Below, piece by piece: positions 58,462 through 64,000 of a stretch of 64,000 nt of DNA. Positions within the stretch are counted from its first letter, which is position 1; every line of letters begins with the position of its first letter. Origin of the DNA: CAYSAD01 sp964428955 (GTDB taxonomy: Bacteria > Patescibacteriota > Saccharimonadia > Saccharimonadales > Saccharimonadaceae); assembly GCA_964428955.1 (NCBI GenBank), contig CAYSAD010000003.1, positions 60,398-124,397 on the forward strand, written 5' to 3'. The translations under genes and the position numbers were made by a program. The notes beneath the pieces were generated by a model, which was not told the origin of the DNA, did no database searches, and worked only from the letters and a program-made list of their open reading frames with translations.

Positions 58462-59049
58462 TTAGACGACTCCTGTAAAATTAAAGTACATTACCCGGCG
58501 TGTTTTACTAAAAATGCCTTCACAAGTCATCAGTGTCACTCGCGGCGTCTTTGATGGAGCGGTAATAATATCTGTCTTGTTTGGCTTGACTGATATATCG
58601 CTAATATATTTATAGCTGAACACATGCCCGTTGGTCGTTGCAATCGTTAGGGTATCGCCAACTCTTAAGCCCTTTACTGGCTCCAGGACAGCTGTCGTAT
58701 TGTGTCCGTATATAAATGTATTGCCCTGGTTGTCATTTGGTAATGTCGATATGGTCGCGTATTGAGCGGTGTCATCGCGTAGTACCCAGCTATCTTTAAC
58801 TTTGTCGTATTTTCCATCGATAATTGGGAGATTAATACCAAGCCGAGCTATTTTGACACGTATCGGCTTACCGCTGATTACTTGTTTGGCTGGCTTATGT
58901 ACGACCAATGGCGCTTGGACTGATGCCAGCGGCGCAGGTGATTGATGTATATGCATAGCTGTCCACACGGGAACGACAGCCAATACATATAGACACACCA
59001 CTCGAATTAAGAGCGGTGTGTCACCTATGGTATTTCTTACCATGAACAT
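58462..59049 (-). CDS. sortase (class D/E-like)
   Basis: 195 residues. N-terminal anchor (VVCLYVLAVVPVWTAMHI), then the sortase barrel with catalytic His in FIYGHNTTAV, Cys in VTLMTCEGIF and Arg in SKTRRVMYF, all in the right order. It attaches surface proteins to the cell wall or each other. The neighbouring protein (59069-59887) ends with LPFTA, a likely substrate. The GT2-like gene follows in the same transcript. Confidence 0.9.
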   Translation of the reverse strand: MFMVRNTIGDTPLLIRVVCLYVLAVVPVWTAMHIHQSPAPLASVQAPLVVHKPAKQVISGKPIRVKIARLGINLPIIDGKYDKVKDSWVLRDDTAQYATISTLPNDNQGNTFIYGHNTTAVLEPVKGLRVGDTLTIATTNGHVFSYKYISDISVKPNKTDIITAPSKTPRVTLMTCEGIFSKTRRVMYFNFTGVV

Positions 59050-59068
59050 CAGATCATGTCCGTTAGTA

Positions 59069-59887
59069 TTACAACTGCTTCAAAAGAGCAGTCTTAGCAA
59101 TCACGCTCAAGATAACCGTGAGAGTGGCGATCGCTGAGGCGACAATCGTAATAGCCTTAGTATTATCTCCGGCCGTAAATGGTAGCGATGCTGCGACAGG
59201 CACAGCCGAGACTGTGAGTTTCGTAGGAGTCGTAGGTTTTGTCGGAGGTGTAATCGTACCGCCACCGCCGCCTTTACTAGGCTGACAATTAACAAGTTGA
59301 TTAAACACGATCACGTTGTTGATAACGATTGTTATTTGAGTACCACCGACAGGGGTCGGGACGTTGACGACAGTTCCAGCGGTCGTTACGACGACTGGAG
59401 CACCGTTCAATTGAGCCACACCACTGGCATTACCGGTGTTCGTAAAGGTTACTATAGCTTGCAAGTGAGGAACGTCACAAACAACAGTATAATCAACTAG
59501 TGGGGTTGGTAGTTGTAGCGGCGGATACGCACACCCGTTGGTAAATATTGCTTGTCCGGCGGGGTCCCAATTATAACCAACGGGATTTCCTGTATATGGA
59601 GGGATTATATCTCCCCATTTGATGTGAGATTTTTTTAAAGCGGTCGCTGTAGCGAAGTCAGTAGCAACCGGTCCGGTGTGTGAGCTATGGTCATCCTTGC
59701 CCCCACCATTGACAGCATTGACGTCAACCGTAATGATGACATATGGATTATTAGCTGCGTTAGTCCTATGGCAAAGTGTCACCTTTGTAGGATCAATATT
59801 TGGCACGAGTGCCTTTGCTGTTGATACTCCCACCATAGCTCCGACTGCAACCACCACTGCAGCAACTACGAATAATTTCTTTAACAT
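59069..59887 (-). CDS. LPFTA-anchored secreted surface protein
   Basis: 272 residues from the ATG at 59887 (GGGGAG 6 nt upstream). Signal peptide (LFVVAAVVVAVGAMVGVSTAKA), an extracellular part with Cys (VTLCHRTNAANNPYVIITVD; NGCAYPPLQLP; VCDVPHLQAIV), a Gly and Pro/Thr linker, then the sorting signal SLPFTAGDNTK, a hydrophobic helix and a Lys end. LPFTA replaces LPxTG. The His-rich VNGGGKDDHSSHTGPV segment could bind metal. Its adhesive role is inferred. Confidence 0.85.
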   Translation of the reverse strand: MLKKLFVVAAVVVAVGAMVGVSTAKALVPNIDPTKVTLCHRTNAANNPYVIITVDVNAVNGGGKDDHSSHTGPVATDFATATALKKSHIKWGDIIPPYTGNPVGYNWDPAGQAIFTNGCAYPPLQLPTPLVDYTVVCDVPHLQAIVTFTNTGNASGVAQLNGAPVVVTTAGTVVNVPTPVGGTQITIVINNVIVFNQLVNCQPSKGGGGGTITPPTKPTTPTKLTVSAVPVAASLPFTAGDNTKAITIVASAIATLTVILSVIAKTALLKQL

Positions 59888-59911
59888 ACTCAACTCCCCT
59901 TTACGCTTATG

Positions 59912-59929
59912 ATCTGATTTCTATCAGAT
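59912..59929. repeat. palindrome upstream of the LPFTA protein gene
   Basis: ATCTGAT-TTCT-ATCAGAT, 25 nt upstream of the start, in the leader or promoter region. It may be an operator or a leader hairpin. Confidence 0.45.
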
Positions 59930-60053
59930 TCTTCTCGCGTGTTTATAGTAGTTAACATGTAATTAGTATTTATGTCAATAACATTATATAATGGTTGTGC
60001 TTACAGAGGTAAGCATGACTATTTTCTAACAGATATGAGTTGAAACATAAGCA

Positions 60054-60077
60054 AAAACATGCAAATTTGCATGTTTT
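60054..60077. terminator. 24-bp perfect palindrome with T run
   Basis: AAAACATGCAAA and its complement without a loop; T runs flank it. It lies after the 60113-60640 gene on the minus strand and could serve as its terminator, or as a symmetrical protein-binding site. Confidence 0.5.
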
Positions 60078-60112
60078 AATTATGGATCACGACGTACCTG
60101 AAGCTGATAGAA

Positions 60113-60640
60113 TCATTCGTCAGCTATGTGACGAACGTTAACATGGCGTGTGTGACTTGTTGCTTTTTTTCTAGATGTCGGCGACTTGCGCTCAGTCTTT
60201 GCCAGACCCGCCACGTAACCGTACAGCACCAATAGTGCTATCATGTAATACACTAGCCACCAGCCGCTTGGCGTAGGCACTTTTGCACCAAATAAACCAG
60301 CGTTTTGAAACATCTCAGCGGTCATACTTTGCCAAATACCAATTAGCAACCAAAAAACAAGTACTAGCACTCCAGAGGTTCGGCTAATAATCAACAATAA
60401 AGTAGAAACGTTCATACGTAATAGATATGGTAACGCTAGAATCTCTAGTAGTACGATGACATCGGCAATGACGAAATTCATGGGTTGGCTAGTATGAAGC
60501 CCGAAGCCAGCTATAACATCTGGATATTTCTCAAACGCGACCAATTGAGCTAATGCTACTACCATGAAAAAAAATGCTAGATAAAGTGATGTTACCAGGC
60601 TAGCGTTATTGAATAGTGAATTGAAACGCGTCCATCGCAT
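60113..60640 (-). CDS. four-helix membrane protein
   Basis: 175 residues. The start at 60640 (MRWTRFNSLF) is set by TATACT (plus AGTATA, 60647-60652) exactly 6 nt upstream; the longer frame to 60676 would include the promoter. Four transmembrane helices with a basic, His-rich C-terminal tail. The pattern somewhat resembles DoxX-like proteins, but no signature is clear. Confidence 0.6.
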   Translation of the reverse strand: MRWTRFNSLFNNASLVTSLYLAFFFMVVALAQLVAFEKYPDVIAGFGLHTSQPMNFVIADVIVLLEILALPYLLRMNVSTLLLIISRTSGVLVLVFWLLIGIWQSMTAEMFQNAGLFGAKVPTPSGWWLVYYMIALLVLYGYVAGLAKTERKSPTSRKKATSHTRHVNVRHIADE

Positions 60641-60789
60641 ATGTTTAGTATACAAGACTGTTGTTGTTTTTGTCATTTCGCTTGCGCTTTTTTATAGTGA
60701 CTTGTACTATACGTCTAGCGAACGTTACAAAAACAAACACCAATGAAATACTGTGACCGATCGCTCTACGATATCCACCACAACATTAG

Positions 60790-60850
60790 AAGAGGGGCTC
60801 AGCCCCTCTGTCCGTTTTTGAACTAAATTCAAAAATCGGCCACTCCCCCT
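60790..60850. repeat. two hairpins downstream of trmD
   Basis: AGAGGGGCT-C-AGCCCCTCT (60790-60808) and CCGTTTTTGAA with TTCAAAAATCGG (about 60813-60840). The second has A/T runs in its stem. They may terminate trmD; the 60677-60888 stretch shows no convincing gene. Confidence 0.5.
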
Positions 60851-60888
60851 GAAGCTTAATATATGCCTCGTAGAAATGTATTATGAAA

Positions 60889-61545
60889 TTATTTAGCCTT
60901 CTTACTGTGGATCGAGCGCCATTTGGCGATTTCGCCGTGATGGCCACTTAGCAGTACTGACGGCACAGCCATGTCGTTGAAAACTTCCGGACGAGTATAC
61001 TGCGGAAACTCCAACGTTTCACCGTCGGAAAAGCTTTCAATCTCGGCACTGGTCTCACCACCGAGTACGCCAGGAATCAGCCGGACGACACTATCAATGA
61101 TGGTCATAGCTGGCAGTTCGCCACCAGTCAATACGTAGTCACCAACGCGCAATTGAGCGTCAACCAGTTTCACGATCCGTTCGTCGTAGCCTTCATAGCG
61201 GCCACAGATAAAGATGTAGCCTTGATCAGATTCATCGGCATACGATTGCGCTACGTTCTGTCGCCACAATTGGCCACGGGCTGTCATAAGTAGCACTCTC
61301 GCACTTGGATCATTCCGCTTGGCAGCCTGTACGGCTTTCCATAGCGGTTCGACCATAAGCAGCATGCCGTCGCCACCGCCATACGGTGTATCGTCAACTT
61401 GCTGGCGCGGGCCGAGGCCGAAATTGCGCAGATTGATCGTTGAAAGTTCGACGATCTCGTCCTTCTGCGCCTTCCACATCATGGAATTCTCGAACACGCC
61501 CGCGAACATCTCGGGAAACAGTGTAATCACTTGGAATTTTCTCAT
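60889..61545 (-). CDS. trmD: tRNA (guanine-37-N1)-methyltransferase
   Basis: SPOUT enzyme that prevents frameshifting. 218 residues, slightly shorter than usual. Motifs: VITLFPEMF at the start, DTPYGGGDGMLLMVEP, the knot CGRYEGYDERIV, YVLTGGELPAM and the C-terminal YTRPEVFN. Lies in the usual rpsP-khpA-trmD order, but the rimM gene is missing and a plus-strand gene (61610) stands between. TAGAAT lies 9 nt upstream of the start. Confidence 0.95.
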   Translation of the reverse strand: MRKFQVITLFPEMFAGVFENSMMWKAQKDEIVELSTINLRNFGLGPRQQVDDTPYGGGDGMLLMVEPLWKAVQAAKRNDPSARVLLMTARGQLWRQNVAQSYADESDQGYIFICGRYEGYDERIVKLVDAQLRVGDYVLTGGELPAMTIIDSVVRLIPGVLGGETSAEIESFSDGETLEFPQYTRPEVFNDMAVPSVLLSGHHGEIAKWRSIHSKKAK

Positions 61546-61609
61546 CTGTTCCCCATTCTACGGGCCGACGACTTTTTTGTCTATCGGTGATACAATAAAC
61601 AATAACACT

Positions 61610-61936
61610 ATGGAGTTTGAAAAAGACACGCCAATTACTGACGAACAGCGCGAACGTGCCGCACGTAGGCAGGCTACCATTACACCACTCGATCCGTTTA
61701 TAAAACCCGAAAGTGATGCGGTTGCGATTACGATAACTGAAACTCATGCCAATATTGAACGTGACGCCGAAAACACCAGTAAAAAAGATGCACTGGTGCA
61801 ACCGAGTGCCGGCCAAAAGTTACCGACCAGTGACAAACCCCCTCATCCGGCCCGACCATTGATAATTGCTCTCGCAATCGGCAGTTGCCTAGTTATCGGT
61901 ATGCTAGCTGGTGGCTTATATTTCCTGTACCTATGA
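61610..61936 (+). CDS. tail-anchored membrane protein
   Basis: 108 residues from the ATG at 61610. A charged, Thr/Asp/Glu-rich N-terminal region (1-80) leads to one C-terminal transmembrane helix (LIIALAIGSCLVIGMLAGGLYFL). Not recognised. TACAAT (61591-61596) is 13 nt upstream and there is no clear Shine-Dalgarno sequence. It is inserted in reverse between khpA and trmD. A strong terminator follows. Confidence 0.65.
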   Translation: MEFEKDTPITDEQRERAARRQATITPLDPFIKPESDAVAITITETHANIERDAENTSKKDALVQPSAGQKLPTSDKPPHPARPLIIALAIGSCLVIGMLAGGLYFLYL

Positions 61937-61952
61937 TTTTTATAGTTAAAAT

Positions 61953-61983
61953 AAAAACCGCCTGAAAATTCACGGCGGTTTTT
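61953..61983 (+). terminator. terminator of the 61610 gene
   Basis: AAAAACCGCC and GGCGGTTTTT around an 11-nt loop. A/T runs on both sides make it bidirectional; it may also serve khpA. Confidence 0.88.
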
Positions 61984-62067
61984 ATCCATATAAGGCTCTC
62001 AACTCTTATAAAAAGTTGCTCGCATAGAGCTAGTCTCGCAGTTCAAGATGTTCTGAACTGATTATGA

Positions 62068-62460
62068 TTATATATCGAGATCGTCGAGTTCCGCAAGCTC
62101 TTTTCGAGAGTTTTTTGCGAAGTCCGACTCGTTTTCCACAACGTCATCTGCCACGTTTTCCACAGCCTGGTCGTTAGACTCATCTGATGAAATAGTAACT
62201 GTTTCGTGCGGCTCGTCATTATTGACGATTTTGAGATTATAACGAGCATCGTTCTTGGTGCCAAGCGCCCGCAAAAGTGTCCGTAAACTCTGAGCGGTCA
62301 CGCCGCGTTTACCGATAACCCGTCCCAAATCCTCCGGGTTGACCGTCAGCGTCAGCAGCACGCCTTTTTCGTCGATGAGCCGTTCCACGACAACATCGTC
62401 TGGATGTCCTACTAGTGACGTTACAATATATTCTACGAATTGCTGATCTATTGTCGACAT
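62068..62460 (-). CDS. khpA: KH-domain RNA-binding protein KhpA
   Basis: 130 residues. The KH domain (residues 1-78) has the GxxG loop in GRVIGKRGVTAQSLRTLLRA. The 45-residue acidic C-terminal tail (SDESNDQAVENVADDVVENE) is not part of the normal 80-residue KhpA. Binds RNA, and in other bacteria works with KhpB in cell-size control. TACAAT (plus ATTGTA, 62509-62514) and AAGGAGG precede the start; the gene follows rpsP. Confidence 0.88.
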   Translation of the reverse strand: MSTIDQQFVEYIVTSLVGHPDDVVVERLIDEKGVLLTLTVNPEDLGRVIGKRGVTAQSLRTLLRALGTKNDARYNLKIVNNDEPHETVTISSDESNDQAVENVADDVVENESDFAKNSRKELAELDDLDI

Positions 62461-62520
62461 GTCCCTGCGCCCTCCTTGCCGCTCGGCCGCTGCTTATCAA
62501 TACCTATATTGTATCACGAA

Positions 62521-62546
62521 AAACACCCGCCAAGTGACGGGTGTTT
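62521..62546 (-). terminator. rpsP terminator
   Basis: AAACACCCG and CGGGTGTTT with an 8-nt loop; on the minus strand followed by TTCG after a five-T run. The khpA -10 box begins a few bases beyond, so khpA has its own promoter. Confidence 0.78.
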
Positions 62547-62564
62547 GAAGCAGGTACAATAGAT

Positions 62565-63038
62565 TTATTCTGCTTTTTCGGCGGCAGGCTCTTCAACTGG
62601 TGCTTCAGATTTAGCAACTTCTTCAGTCGTAGGCGTTTCCGGTTCGGCAACCGTCTCTTCGACGACTGGAGTTTCCTCGATAGCCGGTGCTTCAGTGACA
62701 GGCTCTTCGACGACTTCTTCTTTTGGCTGATTCTTACGTAGTTTTTCAGCGTTTCGAATCGTTTTCTGCTTGCTGGCATCGGCTTCTTTCACCCAATTAG
62801 GCAATTTTACACCAGCATCTTTCAGTAATCGCACGACGCGCGGTGATGGCTGCGCGCCATTATCAAGATATTTTTGTGCCAATTCCACTTGGATACTGGC
62901 TTCTTTGGTGTGCGGGTTGTAACTACCGACATAAGCGACCACACGGCCACTCGATGGGTGACGCTGAGCTTCCTGGACGGCAAGTCGGTAAACCGGTAGG
63001 CCTTTACGGCCGAGTCGTTGCAAACGAATTGCGAGCAT
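62565..63038 (-). CDS. rpsP: 30S ribosomal protein S16
   Basis: 157 residues. The S16 core (LAIRLQRLGRKGLPVYRLAV; VAYVGSYNPHTKEASI; GAQPSPRVVRLLKDAG) covers 1-90; the remaining 65 residues are a Glu/Pro/Val/Ala-rich acidic tail, which is unusually long. The gene begins a small group with khpA and trmD. A good sigma-70-like promoter (63092-63120) lies upstream and AAGGAAAG precedes the start. Confidence 0.95.
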   Translation of the reverse strand: MLAIRLQRLGRKGLPVYRLAVQEAQRHPSSGRVVAYVGSYNPHTKEASIQVELAQKYLDNGAQPSPRVVRLLKDAGVKLPNWVKEADASKQKTIRNAEKLRKNQPKEEVVEEPVTEAPAIEETPVVEETVAEPETPTTEEVAKSEAPVEEPAAEKAE

Positions 63039-63091
63039 AACTAATAACTTTCCTTACTTCTCTCTTTAGAATTTCTATTAACTCTTGATTG

Positions 63092-63120
63092 ATTTTAGCG
63101 TTTTTGACGATATAAGTCAA
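63092..63120 (-). promoter_or_regulatory. rpsP promoter
   Basis: On the minus strand: TTGACT (plus 63115-63120), 17-nt spacer, TAAAAT (plus 63092-63097). The closest match to the sigma-70 consensus in the window. A 50-nt leader follows. Confidence 0.75.
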
Positions 63121-63158
63121 TCTGTTGCAATGATAAGTGGTTGTTATACGGTCTATGT

Positions 63159-64000
63159 CTACATAGCAACACAACGCACCGAAGCGCCAACATACTTATC
63201 GAGTCCGTTAGTCGTGACAACATTAGAGCTGGTATAGTACATCCCAGAACCATAGACATAGCCTGGAGAAGGATCTTTAGCTTGTACATAATAGCCCATG
63301 ATTCCTTGTTGAGAAAAGCCACTTACCACGTAACCACCGTACTGCGCAAGCCATGTCGTACGAAGACCACTATCTGTACTCGTTGAACCGCCATTAACCG
63401 CATTATTCAGCGCATCAAGCTCACCGCCGCTACCTCCTGTCGGTAATCGCCAGCCAGATGGACAGACCGAAATGTTCATATCGAGAGCTGGCGTAGTGGC
63501 GTCATTACAAGCTACGGTCTGGCCGCCGTGAGAGCCGCACCAGTTATACAGATAGCCGTACTGAGGATTTGATGCTCCACCATCCGTAGAAGTGGAAGGT
63601 GCGGTCGGCTCGGTGGTTGGGTTAGCACCTGGAGGTATGGCGTACTTAGGCGTCCTAGGCGCAGGAGTAATCCAGTTGCCCATGTCGCTAGTGCCATTCG
63701 TAAGCGTCTTTGTATCGCCATACGTATTCGTACCGCCACCTGCGTACGCCAAATTGGTCAACATCCAACACTTACCGTCGGCTAGTTTCTTGACCCAATA
63801 AGTGTGATCATCTCTTTTATCAACGACGCGAGTGCGCACGGTCGGACAGTTAGCGTTCGTGATAGTTTGCATGGTAGTGCCATCGGCATCACCGCCGCCG
63901 CCAGTCGGTGGGGTTATCTCATCACTACCATTTGGTATGAGATACGCTTCGCCCCCATCACACGTCCCCTCGACCGGATCACTGCCAGTGGTTGGATTGT
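63159..64000 (-). CDS. FISUMP-domain surface protein, C-terminal part
   Basis: The frame is open to the right window edge, so the start is not seen; at least 280 codons. The last 230 residues form a FISUMP (Fibrobacter major paralogous) domain: DHTYWVKKLADGKCWMLTNL, YGYLYNWCGS, ISVCPSGWRLPT and the final GASVRCVAM. Before it comes a Gly- and Pro-rich linker (PTGGGGDADG) and a Cys-containing segment. Probably secreted and disulfide-bonded, with a role in surface binding (inference). It resembles the gapped repeat protein at 23.3-24.0 kb in Cys and Ser/Gly use, not in sequence. Confidence 0.8.
   Translation of the reverse strand, partial: NPTTGSDPVEGTCDGGEAYLIPNGSDEITPPTGGGGDADGTTMQTITNANCPTVRTRVVDKRDDHTYWVKKLADGKCWMLTNLAYAGGGTNTYGDTKTLTNGTSDMGNWITPAPRTPKYAIPPGANPTTEPTAPSTSTDGGASNPQYGYLYNWCGSHGGQTVACNDATTPALDMNISVCPSGWRLPTGGSGGELDALNNAVNGGSTSTDSGLRTTWLAQYGGYVVSGFSQQGIMGYYVQAKDPSPGYVYGSGMYYTSSNVVTTNGLDKYVGASVRCVAM

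Noticed and set aside
60745..60828. 27-codon plus-strand frame beginning MKYCDRSLYD
   Set aside because: No Shine-Dalgarno sequence, no good promoter, and it runs through the AGAGGGGCT hairpin.
1..64000. CRISPR arrays, insertion sequences or integrase genes
   Set aside because: No regularly spaced repeats and no transposase or integrase motifs were seen in any frame.
1..64000. UGA recoding to Gly, as in Gracilibacteria/Absconditabacteria
   Set aside because: Genes such as the bo3 and tRNA synthetase genes are full length with the standard code, and UGA is used as a normal stop.

Overview
This 64 kb window looks like a scaffold from a Patescibacteria (CPR) metagenome assembly, most likely an environmental Saccharibacteria/TM7. 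The evidence is mixed. Seen directly: standard code with UGA as stop, about 47% GC by eye, compact gene packing, a type IV pilus ATPase plus a pilin-like protein, split transketolase subunits, and a complete cytochrome bo3 quinol oxidase operon (cyoABCDE) beside a type II NADH dehydrogenase. From knowledge of the group: aerobic soil and water TM7 lineages carry such an oxidase, while most other CPR bacteria are fermentative. Two 100-base N runs (23803-23902, 24043-24142) are scaffold gaps inside a repeat-rich surface-protein gene.

Layout. 1-13 kb: end of a PIN/TRAM gene, radA, a membrane-anchored HEMLH protein overlapping clpC (which has a perfect CIRCE operator), nusA, a secreted HNH nuclease, aminopeptidase N, an RNase HII-YraN fusion, rplS, a structured non-coding RNA candidate and pilB. 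13.6-30 kb: rRNA/tRNA methyltransferase, dnaE, three small envelope proteins, galU, the gatC-gatA-X-gatB operon with an inserted HEPN-like membrane protein, the gapped repeat protein, uvrB, a pilin-like protein, and a LOG-family protein with two PfkB kinases. 30-36 kb: a carbon module (rpiB, rpe, split transketolase, class II aldolase, gapA). 36-40 kb: an RpoA-CTD-like protein with a hairpin leader, an unannotated 26-residue peptide gene with its own promoter, strong Shine-Dalgarno and terminator, rel, NUDIX, ppa and a PLD protein. 40-48 kb: trxB, FKBP, ndh and cyoABCDE. 48-55.6 kb: pheST, an aquaporin with a histone-like tail, rmuC and a PAP2 phosphatase. 55.7-57.3 kb: tRNA-Gln followed by duplicated tRNA ends that frame small, compositionally distinct genes. 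57.3-64 kb: a glycosyltransferase-like protein, a sortase and its LPFTA substrate, trmD, khpA, rpsP and a FISUMP-domain surface protein running off the right edge.

How it works together. NDH-2 feeds quinol to cytochrome bo3, with no other respiratory complex visible here. Sugar carbon passes through a non-oxidative pentose phosphate route to triose phosphate and GAPDH. The secreted nuclease, pilus ATPase and pilin-like protein, sortase, LPFTA protein and repeat or FISUMP proteins suit a small-genome organism that lives on a surface and scavenges nucleic acids (inference).

Regulation. Many genes have a TATACT or TACAAT -10 box placed exactly 6-7 nt before the start codon. This implies widespread leaderless mRNAs and was used to correct several start sites. 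Genes inside operons and some highly expressed genes instead carry AAGGAG-type Shine-Dalgarno sequences.
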